From the NCBI GenBank assembly GCA_946902875.1, contig OX336337.1:5022001-5086000 (forward strand): a stretch of DNA of 64,000 nucleotides. Reading direction: 5' to 3'. Under the pieces are notes generated by a model. That model did no database searches. It was not told the origin of the DNA and saw nothing but the letters and a program-made list of their open reading frames with translations. This DNA is from Nematopogon swammerdamellus. Its lineage: Eukaryota; Arthropoda; Insecta; Lepidoptera; Adelidae. Positions 43,807-55,800 of this stretch are shown here, piece after piece; positions within the stretch are counted from its first letter, which is position 1, and every line of letters starts with the position of its first letter. The position numbers were made by a program, and so were the translations under genes.

Positions 43807-43812
43807 AATAAA
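43807..43812 (+). terminator. Candidate poly(A) signal AATAAA
   Basis: CTATGCAATAAAATGCC with a GT-containing stretch (GAGTGCCACGTGTTC) shortly after. Another AATAAA is at about 43589. These could end the short form of gene 1. Confidence 0.45.
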
Positions 43813-43966
43813 ATGCCTTGAGTGCCACGTGTTCTAATTTGCCTTTGAAAGTAAAATTCGTATTTTGTAAATGTTATTCACAGAACTAAGTCATAAGAAG
43901 CTCTTACCAATAAAATATTTAAAAGTCTGCACTAGTTTTCTTTATAAAATTTTTTTTTATGGAAAA

Positions 43967-44165
43967 TAACTAGGTGGTAGGCTAAAAATGTAGCAGACTG
44001 TGTTGGTAACACCGTACTGGATGTAAGATGGCCGCATAGCGTTCTCCTCTAGTCCAGTAGTCTCCGGTATGGCACCTACCTTCTACCTAGGTGATATTGG
44101 CTGGTCGGAGCATGTGCTTTGGCCCCTCCGACTCAGCCACCCATACCGGATTACATAAAAAAAAA
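43967..44165 (+). repeat. SINE-like family S2, copy 2
   Basis: GGTGGTAGGCTAAAAATGTA, GTACTGGATGTAAGATGG, TCCGGTATGGCACCTACC and CCCATACCGGATTACATAAA with an A tail; internally shortened relative to 10880-11115. Confidence 0.7.
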
Positions 44166-44284
44166 ATACACATTCGTTGTTCTGTGGTTGAACCAAGTAT
44201 TAAACATTAAAGTAGGTAATTATTTATATAAATTAAATTTAGCATTAAATTAACATTATTCTCATTGTCAATAAAGTAACTTAT

Positions 44285-44975
44285 AAGTACAGTACAGTTC
44301 CCGGCAGCAAATAATGCGTGTCGAGCTTTAGGAAGATATAATCGGTTGTAGAGTCATCTCTGTCGCACGAACTCGCACGTCTCTGTGCGACAGGGACGAC
44401 GCACTGCAACCGGATTGTCACTTTCTAAAGCTCGACACGCATTATTTAACTGCCGGGAACTGTACAGTACGCGGCAGTAAATAATGCACAACGGGCTTTA
44501 GAAAGAGATCGTCCGGTAGTAGAGCGTCGTCTCTGTCGCACGAACTCGCACGTCTCTGTGCGACAGTGACAGCGCTCTACAACCCGATTGTCTCTTTCTA
44601 AAGCTCGACACACATTATTTGACTGCCGGGAACTGTACAGTACGCGGCAGTAAATAATGCACAACGGGCTTTAGAAAGAGATCGTCCGGTAGTAGAGCGT
44701 CGTCTCTGTCGCACGAACTCGCACGTCTCTGTGCGACAGTGACAGCGCTCTACAACCCGATTGTCTCTTTCTAAAGCTCGACACACATTATTTGACTGCC
44801 GGGAACTGTACAGTACGCGGCAGTAAATAATGCACAACGGGCTTTAGAAAGAGATCGTCCGGTAGTAGAGCGTCGTCTCTGTCGCACGAACTCGCACGTC
44901 TCTGTGCGACAGGGACGGCGCTCTACAACCCGATTGTCTCTTTCCAAAGCTCTTCTGCTAAAGCTTTCTATACAG
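44285..44975. mobile_element. Tandem array of four 173-bp hairpin MITEs
   Basis: Each unit is an almost complete palindrome: GCTTTAGAAAGAGATCG pairs with GATTGTCTCTTTCTAAAGC-like sequence, around CGCACGAACTCGCACGTC. TGTACAGTACGCGGCAG recurs at 44461, 44634 and 44807 (173 bp). The first unit is more diverged and the last lacks its end. A solo copy is at 47648-47822. The 72-79-codon frames across it are artefacts. Confidence 0.9.
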
Positions 44976-44984
44976 GTACTGTTT

Positions 44985-45027
44985 AGCTCAGAGTAAAAAT
45001 ACTAAAGTAGTATTTTTACTCTGAGCT
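44985..45027. repeat. Perfect 19-bp hairpin with 5-base loop
   Basis: AGCTCAGAGTAAAAATACT at 44985-45003 and its exact complement at 45009-45027. It sits directly after the hairpin MITE array and may be its truncated neighbour or an independent palindromic insertion. Confidence 0.8.
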
Positions 45028-45283
45028 GTTTAGTTATTTAGACTCCACAATACTCGTGACAATACAAACGAAAAATGAATTGTCATTTTGACACGTGCGT
45101 CAATCGTTATGTATGACGTGGTATGACACATAATGCCTTCATTAGGGCGCATTCAAAAATTGCTGTGTGATGAATATTGCCAATTCGAAGACACGGTCTT
45201 GATCGAAAGTCCATTCGCTGAGACCACGCGCGATGGACGCGGCCTGGAACAAGTGCATTTGGGTTTGTGGTTGCTGACATCTT

Positions 45284-45480
45284 TTTTTATGTAATCCGAT
45301 ATGGGTGGCTGAGTCAGAGGGCCCAGAGCACATGCCAATATCCGACCAGCCAATATCACCTCCGAGGAGGTAGGTGACATTCCGGAGACTTCTTGAATTG
45401 CTGGCTATACTAGACTAGAGGAGAACACAGCTGAGGCTGCTATGCGGTCATCTTACATCCAGTACGGTGGTCGAACACAA
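45284..45480 (-). repeat. SINE-like family S2, copy 3
   Basis: Reverse orientation: TTTTTTTATGTAATCCGATATGGG, then CCAGCCAATATCACCTCCG and TCTTACATCCAGTACGGTGG. The oligo-T start is the A tail of the insert. Confidence 0.7.
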
Positions 45481-45664
45481 TTTAGTTTCGTAAGGTCACA
45501 AAACGAAGCAGCAGGTGTGGGTTCCTATGCACGTAAATTCTGCCAGTTATATCCATGGATGGACATTAATTCAAAAGAGTATTTTTTTTATAGAAAGCCG
45601 TCTAACGACGCCCATGGACATTGGGTCGTACGCGGGGGTTGCGAAAGCCATGCCGGCCTGACAG

Positions 45665-45794
45665 GTACCTATTCACGCCCCTAGTGAAGAACCCGAGACT
45701 GTACTTGGGAGGAAATATGTGGGCAGGAAGAGCGTTCCCGAGTTTTCTAGTTCTGTGGAGAATAGATTACAGAACCGATTGGTATATACCCGTG
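45665..45794 (+). CDS. Exon 5 of gene 1
   Basis: Acceptor GGCCTGACAG, donor CCGTG|GTAAGT. The frame enters in phase 0 and leaves with one base, which completes a Gly codon with the first two bases of the exon at 46757. It reads 43 residues including EEPETVLGRKYVGRKSVPEF and NRLQNRLVYTR. An in-frame TGA just upstream (TGACAG) shows translation cannot come from genomic read-through, so the acceptor is needed. The phase agreement with exon 6 is the main evidence. No known domain is recognised. Confidence 0.65.
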
Positions 45795-46549
45795 GTAAGT
45801 CCAGCGTATAGGATGTAGAGATTGTTATATTCAATGCGTATTCAGCAGGAACCTTTTTCTATGATTCCATAAGAAAAACTAAACACATAGACCTCTATGA
45901 AAGAGACTCACGTTTTATGTCTTCTTGTCATAAGTCCTTCACTTCTGTTTGTACGTTTTTTTTTCCTTTGGCTACTCTAAACCGAGCGGAAATCAACATC
46001 GACCGACTATAAGGAAAGAAGGGAAAGGGCCCTACAGTTTAACGTCATAGGCACCTGCTTGCGTCCTTTCCTTAGACTCGATACAGCGCCGAGCCATCCG
46101 TCTCGTTGATGACCCGAAACTTACAGATGGTCTGGAGTCTGAGACGATTTCTAGGTTCACTTAGTCTGTTTTACAGATACTATCACGGACGCTGCTCTGT
46201 GGAACTAGCATCGCTTATTCCCTGCCTATGACTAGACTAGACTCTGCACGACAGATCAGAGAAGTTGTTCTGTGCTCTGCGCCCTTTGCAGACATTGGGT
46301 TTTGAGAACCCATCAGTTCTCTACTTATATCGTTTCTTTGTCGCACCGCTAGGGTGTGAAACTGCGTCTTCCGGCGAGTGTGTTTCCTCCTCCTAACCTG
46401 GGTGTCTTCTAACGGCATATTAACAGGCTAGACAGCCTAGCAACAGTCCGTAAATCTGCTGGCATGGCACCAAACTGAGCGTGGTTTCGAGAGGAAAGTG
46501 ATTTTGGCTCTGTCGACTGCACCATTGGTCTCTCGGAACAGCCACCCAT

Positions 46550-46700
46550 GTTGATTTATATTTGAAAAAAGTGGAATGCGAACCACGGTCAGCCTCAATT
46601 GTCGACCGGTCACCCATCTGAATTCTGATCGCGCCCAGGGGTGCTTAAGATCAGGAACGGCGGTCGACCGATCGCACTACTGAGCTACCGAGGCTGACAT
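46550..46700 (-). repeat. SINE family S1, tRNA-like head
   Basis: On the - strand it starts GCCTCGGTAGCTCAGTAGTG (A-box TAGCTCAGTAG) and includes TGACCGTGGTTCGCATTCCA (B-box-like GGTTCGCATTCC). It carries a small insertion compared with the copy at 57270. Confidence 0.75.
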
Positions 46701-46756
46701 AATAGGTTCTTACTAACAGCTTTTTTCTTCACCTCCAAACACCAACTTCATTCCAG

Positions 46757-46989
46757 GAATAACTCCAAGCAAACTGATCATAGCATACGACTATTTCGAG
46801 CCGCAATGCGACGCGACGGCGATGTGGTGCGGTGAGCCTGAGGTGGAGACCCTGGAGCTGATGTCCCTGTACCCGGTGGAGTATGTCAACTTGAGCGTGC
46901 ACAACAGGAAACAGCGACAGGCGCTGAAGGCAACATTCGCTAACCATGTCACCAGATACTTCGAGTTGGGCGGTCTAGATAAACGCAGG
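46757..46989 (+). CDS. Exon 6 of gene 1
   Basis: A 233-base exon between acceptor CTTCATTCCAG and donor AGG|GTGAGA. It enters after one base of a codon and leaves in phase 0. It encodes ITPSKLIIAYDYFEPQCDAT, a short acidic segment with MWCGEPEVETLELM, then a basic helix-like segment (HNRKQRQALKATFANHVTRY) and ELGGLDKRR. Strong GC3 bias against an AT-rich intron supports coding. The SINE S1 head lies 60 bases upstream in the intron. No family recognised. Confidence 0.8.
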
Positions 46990-47274
46990 GTGAGATGAAT
47001 GTATAGGTAGCATCAAGATTTTAAAATAATTTATTTATATTTCACTCTGTCCTCCCTGCATGTTGATTACCTATCATATATTTTCAGCATCGTAAGCCCG
47101 GTGGTTCGCCGCTTAAGCGATCGATAGCCGAAATTAAGCGCACGGATTCCACGTGAACTGTAGATTCCTTTCATTATGCAGATAATCAAAATATTAATTA
47201 TCTTAAAAAGTGGACCGAATTGCATGGGTTTTTTTTTTAAAAGCTTGAAATAAAAGTTCAATAATCTATTCGGT

Positions 47275-47520
47275 AGATGGCGCGCGTGCATACACTTTTT
47301 GGTTTCTTCTATGGGAACCCCCGCGAATTTTTTACTTTTTCTCATTTTTATTATTTGCTGTTATATCGGCCATAATAACACATATTCTGTGAAAATTTCA
47401 ACGGGCTACCTATTACGGTTCAAGAGATACAGATATGTGATACAGCACTCGGTTAGACAGACAGACAGACGGCGCAGAGTTAGTAATAGGGTCCCGTACA
47501 ACGGATACGGAACCCTAAAA
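47275..47520 (-). repeat. Family A repeat, - orientation
   Basis: TTTCTTCTATGGGAACCCCC, CTGTGAAAATTTCAACGGGC, (AGAC)n and GGATACGGAACCCTAAAAA. Confidence 0.8.
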
Positions 47521-47647
47521 ACAAACGTACGCACAATTTGAGTCTGGCGGCGCGGCGTGTGACGAGTCGGTTGTCGGTTGCTATTCATGTCCATGTGAAA
47601 TTGCTGTGGTGTTCAATTATGTGTCTGCATTTTGTCTATAGACACTT

Positions 47648-47822
47648 GCAATGTACGTACAGTACGAGACAGTAAATAACACATCGTGCTTTAGAAAGAG
47701 ACAATCCGATTGTAGAGCGTCGTCTCTGTCGCGCTAACTCGCACGTCTCTGTGCGACAGGGACGACGCTCTACAACCGGGATTGTCTCTTTCTAAAGCCC
47801 GATGTGCATTATTTAGGTACTT
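47648..47822. mobile_element. Solo copy of the 173-bp hairpin MITE
   Basis: TGCTTTAGAAAGAGACAATC pairs with GATTGTCTCTTTCTAAAGC; the centre is CGCGCTAACTCGCACGTC. Same family as the tandem array at 44285-44975. Confidence 0.85.
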
Positions 47823-47888
47823 AAAAACTCAGAACATAATTATGTAATATCTTTAGTGTACATAATCTACAGAAGTACGATGTTTCAG

Positions 47889-48068
47889 ATGTTCTGGAAC
47901 CTCTGGTGCGAGCGCGTTCTGCACCTCAATCCCGCAACAGCTGATATCGGCATCAGATCCTCCAAATGTCCTTCCCCCAGTCCATCCTTAACCTCCAGGA
48001 GTACCCTGATCACGTGGGAAAGCCGTCACGACCTAGACGTAGGTGGTAATAGTGATAAGAAATTTGTC
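47889..48068 (+). CDS. Exon 7 of gene 1
   Basis: A 60-codon exon between acceptor GATGTTTCAG and donor GTC|GTAAGT, phase 0 at both ends. It opens with MFWNLWCERVLHLNPATADI (the ATG is internal to the gene model), then a serine and proline stretch (SSKCPSPSPSLTSRS), then an acidic end (DLDVGGNSDKKFV). It joins in frame to exon 8 at 58298 across a 10.2-kb intron that holds the second TTAA element. Could alternatively be a first exon from an internal promoter, but the clean acceptor argues against that. Confidence 0.8.
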
Positions 48069-48296
48069 GTAAGTATTGGTTTGTTGGTCTGACATATGAG
48101 TATTTTTATTTGTAGCTAATTTTTACAATGAATATTCTGTATTGGTTTATAAGAGTATCAAGAGTCTTGTATAGGCCACGAATTTAAATGCTCGTCTAGA
48201 AAAGGTATGTTACAATCATTATCATTAAACATCTTTCGAAATCAGGCGAAAAAGGAAAATGAAAAATTAGAAAGCCGTGTGTAGTCCCAAAAAAGA

Positions 48297-48605
48297 ATAG
48301 CCCCACTGCATCTCTCCCCGTGCATGTCGTAAAGGGCTAGTAAGGAATAAGGCAACTAAGGACAAGATGCCGTGCTAAAGAGGGACAGGATAGCCACCTC
48401 TCACCTTGGCACGGTCCTTCCACCAAGTCATGCAGCAGGTGGGTCTTCGTGTCTTACTGGATGCTTGATATAGTTATCTTGTCCGAATACTTTGCTAAAT
48501 GTGGTTGTCGGTGTTGTGCTGTAATTTATAGGAGTCCTTGAAGCACTACGCCGAATACTCTGATCATACCTATTGTCGGGATACAATACAGCGTGTATAC
48601 ATACG
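48297..48605 (+). repeat. Dispersed repeat family C, + orientation
   Basis: A nearly complete copy: AGCCCCACTGCATCTCTCCC, GACAAGATGCCGTGC, GATAGCCACCTCTCACCTTG, CACGGTCCTTCCACC and the TTGTCGGGATACA end. Confidence 0.75.
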
Positions 48606-48752
48606 TATACAGAGTGTTCGGCACATCGACCGATTTTTTTTTAATTGGTAATGTTTAGACTCTTGGCAAATTATCCCTAATTTTGGCCACATAGTGAATG
48701 ATTTGTATGACATGTGGTATACCGTTGGAAAGGGTGTAAACTAGCAAACTTT

Positions 48753-49390
48753 TTAAAATTCGAATGCCTTGGCAATATCTAGGCCAATTGCCAAGGATTC
48801 ACCATGTCCTTCAAGCGATTCCCCCCAAAGGTGAGTGACGTACGCTAGGAGATCACCAGCGGATCGGTTTGGCCGAAAGCCATATTGCCGATCGCTGATG
48901 AGGTTATTTGTCTCCAGGTACGCCATGAGCTGGGCATTGATAATGCGCTCCATCACCTTGCAGAGTAGAGAGGTAATCGCTATAGGTCGGTAGTTCGAAG
49001 GGTTTGAGCGGTCGCCCTTTTTGGGGACCGCTTGAACAAATGCAGATTTCCAGGCCGCCGGCACACGGGAAGTAGAGTAAGAGAGGCGGAAAAGGCGCGT
49101 AAGCACTGGAGCCAGCTCGGGAGCACACCGTTTCAGCACCAATGCAGGAATTCTATCCGGCCCACTTGCCTTCCTGGTGTCTAGGGAGAGAAGCTCCGCC
49201 CGCACAGTTCGTTGTCGGAACTGTACTTCCGGCATGGAGTTCTCACACCTAGTTATGGATAGAGGGATGGCACCCCCATCGTCCAGGTTGGAGTTCCCCG
49301 CAAAGAGAGACACCAATAAATCGGCTTTCTCCTTTGCGGAGTGGGCAAGTGAGCCCCCAGGACACTGCAGTGGTGGAAGTGATTTTGGAT
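48753..49390 (-). pseudogene. LINE reverse-transcriptase fragment, truncated at both ends
   Basis: A continuous frame on the - strand of about 210 codons, starting near 49385 without a true start codon. It shows SLAHSAKEKADLL, LDTRKASGPDRIPALVLK, VPKKGDRSNPSNYRPIAITS, LISDRQYGFRPNRSAGDLL and ends LDIAKAFEF just at the first catalytic Asp block. These are the finger motifs of a jockey-superfamily reverse transcriptase. The catalytic FADD box, the C-terminus and the endonuclease are absent. Loss of the 3-prime end is unusual for a normal LINE insertion and suggests capture or a deletion. Confidence 0.85.
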
Positions 49391-49818
49391 AATTTTTTTT
49401 CGTATCAAATAGTTATTTTCGCAAATAAATATTTAATCCACGTGTTGCTAAAGAGTCAAACTATTATATACTAGGCAATCAACGAGTTGCCAACTGTGCC
49501 GCAGCCTTGTAAATCCCAGCCCCCATCAACCTACATATAGTTAACGTATTGATAATTTGTATGTATAAAGCATTAACCATTTGTTTTGTAACAGTTATAC
49601 TGATCGTGGTTAGTAGGAAATGTCCACACTAAGACGTCCTCAATTCGATTATCTCCGCGTACTGCTGCGCGTAAGGAAATGGTTATGTAATAAAAATTAC
49701 ACGATACTGTGCTCTCGTCGGGGTGGTCGGGGTAGGGCGGAGCGCGAGGGCGGGCGGGGCATAAAAGATTTTTCACGACATCCGAGCGGCGAACCACTGT
49801 GAGGTAATAATGTTTTAA
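49391..49818. other. Intron DNA upstream of TTAA copy B
   Basis: AT-rich, with a G-rich stretch at 49717-49760 (GGGGTGGTCGGGGTAGGGCG). No exon supported. Confidence 0.4.
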
Positions 49819-52800
49819 GGCCGTGACAAACGCCAACGACCTTGAGCATTCGGGAATTCTACATAATGTACCATGCGACTGCTAATTTCGCTTCGCACGT
49901 TCAAGTCACATTTAGCGTAGTTTGTCGCTATCAGCCTAAAGAGTTGATGGTTCGGGGTTCGAATCCCACTTTCGTATGTTTTTTTTTTTTGCTTTTTTAT
50001 TATTTTAATTATTAAAATGATTGTGGCTTATGTAACTGATGCGTGATTCTAATTTTATATTTTTTATTATTTTACCTAAATAACATTTTATTGTAATTTC
50101 TTCCAAATTATTTTAGTTCATGTACTTACCACTTTTTATAAACCTCTAAATAGACTATCGATGAAAACTAAAATAAAAAAAGGTAGGTAGGTAATAGGTA
50201 GATAGGCATTTAGGTATGTATGGCAAATATCATAGCAACATAGGTACCGGCCGGCGCGCGCGGCGCGCGCGGCGGCAGCATGGCACGGTGCGGTGGGGTG
50301 CGGTGCGGTGCGGTAACTCAGTAGCAGCGTGCCACTCACGCATGCAAGCAAGCAATAACAAGCCGCTCCTCCGCGCCGCGCCGCCGCTCCTCCGCGCCGC
50401 GCCGCGCCGCCGCGTCGTCACCGCTCCGCGCCACCACAGTGCCGCCGCCGCCCCCGCTCCGCAGCGCGCCGCTGTTGCTAGGCTACTTTTATTTAGGCAC
50501 GGTTCTATAGTCCTTGCATCTCAAGCGCAGACAGCGTTATACCACACCCGTGACACTAGTCACATTTTCTATGAAGCGGCCGAAAATGTGTACCTACTGC
50601 TCACGTACGCGGGCGCCTTTGCGTGTATTGGTGCGACCTCGATAACTTGGGTACAGGGTTGGCACTCTTTATGAGAAGTTTGTAGTGGACAATATTATAA
50701 ATTATATTTGATGTAATTTAAAAGGAAACATTTTTAATTATGACTATCTATGTATATGTACCTCTTAACATTATTGGAGGGCAAGAAAAAAAGAAAAACA
50801 TCAACTTATATGCACATGTTTTATTTTTACTCGCTAACTAAACGACAATTTTGCAGTGAAAGTTTCACAAAATTTTGGAAACTTTGCAATAGGTATTCCA
50901 TTTTTATTATTTTTAAGCCGAATCGTATGTGAAGCTAAAGTGAAATTTTCAATGTATACTTGCCGCCATTTTGAACTTTTTAGTTACTGGACCGATTGCT
51001 TTCAAAATTGATATCTGGGTGTCTGTGTAGGCTCTGAATACGAATCTGTAATCAAAATTAAAAAAAAGTGGCCGCCATTTTGAACTTTTTAGTTACTGGA
51101 CCGATTGCTTTCAAAATTGATATCTGGGTGTCTGTGTAGGCTCTGAATACGAATCTGTAATCAAAATAAAAAAAAGTGGCCGCCATTTTGAACTTTTCAG
51201 TTACTGGACCGATTGATTTCAAAATTGATATCTGGGTGTCTGTGTAGGCTCTGAATACGAATCTGTAATCAAAATAAAAAAAAAGTGGCCGCCATTTTGA
51301 ACTTTTCAGTTACTGGACCGATTGCTTTCAAAATTGATATCTGGGTGGCTGTGTAGGCTCTGAATACGAATCTGTAATCAAAATAAAAAAAAGTGGCCGC
51401 CATTTTGAACTTTTTAGTTACTGGACCGATTGCTTTCAAAATTGATATCTGGGTGTCTGTGTAGGCTCTGAATACGAATCTGTAATCAAAATAAAAAAAG
51501 TGGCCGCCATTTTAAACTTTTCAGTTACTGGACCGATTGCTTTCAAAATCGATATCTGGGTGTCTGTGTGGGCTCGGAATACGAATCTGTAGTCAAAATT
51601 AAAAAAAAGTGGCCGCCATTTTGAACTTTTTAGTTACTGGACCGATTGATTTCAAAATTGATATCTGGGTGTCTGTGTAGGCTCTGAATACGAATCTGTA
51701 GTCAAAATTTAAAAAAAGTGGCCGCCATTTTGAACTTTTCAGTTACTGGACCAATTGCTTTCAAAATCGATGTCTGGGTGTCTGTGTGTGCTCTGAATAC
51801 GAATCTGTAGTCAAAATTAAGTGGCCGCCATTTTAAACTTTTTAGTTACTGGACCGATTGATTTCAAAATTGATATCTGGGTGTCTGTGTAGGCTCTGAA
51901 TACGAATCTGTAGTCAAAATTTAAAAAAAGTGGCCGCCATTTTGAACTTTTCAGTTACTGGACCAATTGCTTTCAAAATCGATGTCTGGGTGTCTGTGTA
52001 TGCTCTGAATACGAATCTGTAGTCAAAATTAAGTGGCCGCCATTTTAAACTTTTTAGTTACTGGACCGATTGCTTTCAAAATAGATATCTGCGTGTCTGT
52101 GTGGGCTCTAAATATGAATCTGTAGTCAAAACTAAAAAGTGCAAGATGGCGGCAACTATTTTTAAATTTTGAAAACGGATTCGTATTCAGAGCCCATACA
52201 GATACCCAGATATCAATTTTGAAAGCAATCGGTCCAGTAACTAAAAAGTTCAAAATGGCGGCCACTTTTTTTTAATGTTCACTACAGATTCGTATTCAGA
52301 GCCCACGCAGACACCCAGATATCGATTTTGAAAGCAATCGGTCCAGTAACTAAAAAGTTCAAAATGGAGGCCGTTTTTTTTTTATTTTGACAACGGATTC
52401 GTATTCAGAGCCCACACAGACACCCAGATATTGATTTTGAAAGCAATCGGTCGAATAACTAAAAAGGTCAAAATGGCGGCAACTTTTTTTAAATATTCAC
52501 TACATATTTGTATTCAGAGTCCACACAAACACCCAGATATCGATTTTGAAATCAATCGGTCCAGTAATTAAAAAGTTCAAAATGGCGGCAACTTTTTTTA
52601 AATGTTCACTACAGATTCGTATTCAGAGCCCACACAGACACCCAGATATCGATTTTGAAAGCAATCGGTCCAGTAACTAAAAAGTTCAAAAAGGCAGCCG
52701 TTTTTTTTTAATTTTGACAACGGATTCGTATTCAGAGTCCACACAGACACCCAGATATCGACTTTGAAAGCAATCGGTCCAGTAACTAAAAAGTTCAAAA

Positions 52801-55800
52801 TGGCGGCCACTTTTTTTAAATTTTGACAACGGATTCGTATTCAGAGTCCACACAGACACCCAGATATCGACTTTGAAAGCAATCGGTCCAGTAACTAAAA
52901 AGTTCAAAATGGCGGCCACTTTTTTTAAATTTTGACAACGGATTCGTATTCAGAGCCCACACAGACACCCAGATATTGATTTTGAAAGCAATCGGTCGAA
53001 TAACTAAAAAGGTCAAAATGGCGGCAACTTTTTTTAAATATTCACTACATATTTGTATTCAGAGTCCACACAAACACCCAGATATCGATTTTGAAATCAA
53101 TCGGTCCAGTAATTAAAAAGTTCAAAATGGCGGCAACTTTTTTTAAATGTTCACTACAGATTCGTATTCAGAGCCCACACAGACACCCAGATATCGATTT
53201 TGAAAGCAATCGGTCCAGTAACTAAGAAGTTCAAAATGGCGGCCGCTTTTTTTTAATTTTGACAACGGATTCGTATTCAGAGTCCACACAGACACCCAGA
53301 TATCGACTTTGAAAGCAATCGGTCCAGTAACTAAAAAGTTCAAAATGGCGGCCACTTTTTTAAATTTTGACAACGGATTCGTATTCAGAGTCCACACAGA
53401 CACCCAGATATCGACTTTGAAAGCAATCGGTCCAGTAACTAAAAAGTTCAAAATGGCGGCCACTTTTTTTAAATTTTGACAACGGATTCGTATTCAGAGT
53501 CCACACAGACACCCAGATATCGACTTTGAAAGCAATCGGTCCAGTAACTAAAAAGTTCAAAATGGCGGCCACTTTTTTAAATTTTGACAACGGATTCGTA
53601 TTCAGAGTCCACACAGACACCCAGATATCGACTTTGAAAGCAATCGGTCCAGTAACTAAAAAGTTCAAAATGGCGGCCACTTTTTTTAAATTTTGACAAC
53701 GGATTCGTATTCAGAGTCCACACAGACACCCAGATATCGACTTTGAAAGCAATCGGTCCAGTAACTAAAAAGTTCAAAATGGCGGCCACTTTTTTAAATT
53801 TTGACAACGGATTCGTATTCAGAGTCCACACAGACACCCAGATATCGACTTTGAAAGCAATCGGTCCAGTAACTAAAAAGTTCAAAATGGCGGCCACTTT
53901 TTTTAAATTTTGACAACGGATTCGTATTCAGAGCCCACACAGACACCCAGATATCGACTTTGAAAGCAATCGGTCCAGTAACTAAAAAGTTCAAAATGGC
54001 GGCCACTTTTTTTAAATTTTGACAACGGATTCGTATTCAGAGCCCACACAGACACCCAGATATCGACTTTGAAAGCAATCGGTCCAGTAACTAAAAAGTT
54101 CAAAATGGCAGCCGCTTTTTTTAAATTTTGACAACGGATTCGTATTCAGAGCCCACACAGACACCCAGATATCGACTTTGAAAGCAATCGGTCCAGTAAC
54201 TAATAAGTTCAAAATGGCAGCCGCTTTTTTTAAATTTTGACAACGGATTCGTATTCAGAGCCCACACAGACACCCAGATATCGACTTTGAAAGCAATCGG
54301 TCCAGTAACTAAAAAGTTCAAAATGGCGGCCACTTTTTTTAAATTTTGACAACGGATTCGTATTCAGAGCCCACACAGACACCCAGATATCGACTTTGAA
54401 AGCAATCGGTCCAGTAACTAAAAAGTTCAAAATGGCGGCCACTTTTTTTAAATGTTCATATGATTAAGATTCGCTCCGGTGAAGGAAAACACCGTGAGGA
54501 AACCTGTGCACAGCAGTACATATAAAATTGTTGTGGACACCGCTTCCAATCCAGCTTGTCACGTGGAAATGTATAACAATTCCTTTCCATGTTCATGGGA
54601 AAGGCTTGCGCTCAGTAGTAGGACATTAAAATTGACTCAAGAAGAAGAATAAGAAACCAAATTGATATCTGATTTGTGTAACATAAATTTCATTATTTCA
54701 CATAAGAATGAAAATTTCACAGTAATTTTGCAGAAAGTGCAAAATTTCACTGCAAAATTTCAAGTGAAATTTTTGTGCAAAATTGCGCCTTGCATCTCTA
54801 AGTAAGTGCGAACAAGGAGGTTTGAAGTCCACCGCGCGCGCGGGCGCGGCCGGCCCGATCGTTGTTCTGTGCTGTGAGTGCGAAAGAACCGCGCGCGTAC
54901 GTGTAAGTAGCTACTACTCCCTCTCGAAGGTGCGCTCGCTCTCCTCTCGACAGTCGGTGCCAGCCTGACTAGCCGTCCGCCAGAAGTCGACCAGACAGCG
55001 CTCGCGGGCTGCGGGGCGCGGGGGGAAGCAAACTCGCTTCGAGGCGGAGCGTCGCTTCTATACGCCAGTATTATAAGTATTCTATGGTTATACCACAGTA
55101 CCTATTAGTTATTCTGTGGTTATACCAACGAAAGCCATGCATATAACGCCCCGTCAAGTTACGTACCGGAGCGTATACTGATAGATACCACAGAAGAGAG
55201 ATATTACTGATACGGTCGTACTGTATACTGGTACGGAAAATGACACGGTGGCAACATCACCTACAATACAACATCCGAGATGTCAGCTCGTAACAACTGG
55301 TGAAGTAGGTGCTATGTCAGTGCTTTTCTTCGGTCGTACCGGCTTCACTGAACTGGACGGAAAAAAAGAAGGGGGTCATATCCCGAAATAGTTTGTATTT
55401 TCCGTCCAGTTTAGTGTAGCCGGCACGACCAAAGGGAAGCACTGACATGGCACCTAAGTTCACCCGGTGTTATGGGCTGACATCACGGATGTTATAGGTG
55501 ATATAGCAAACTGTGTCAGTTTACATAAAAAAATCCCTCAGTCGCCTTTTACGACATGCACGGGGAGAGATGCAGTGGGGCTATTATTTTAAATTACCAT
55601 CCCACACGGTACAAATATACCTAACCACCTATCTTTTTTCCATTCGATCCAAACACAGAAGACAGAAATGACGACCGACACGCGGGCGCAGCAGGGCAGG
55701 AGCGAGCAAGCGAGCCCGGAACTAAAATTGTATCTAGTATTGAAGTGCCTGCTAAATTGACGAAGGCAAAAATTTTACCCTTCCGACTGAAGAATTACGT

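Noticed and set aside
45442..45684. 80-codon + strand frame before exon 5
   Set aside because: It begins within SINE S2 and is out of frame with the exon; a TGA precedes the acceptor in the exon frame.
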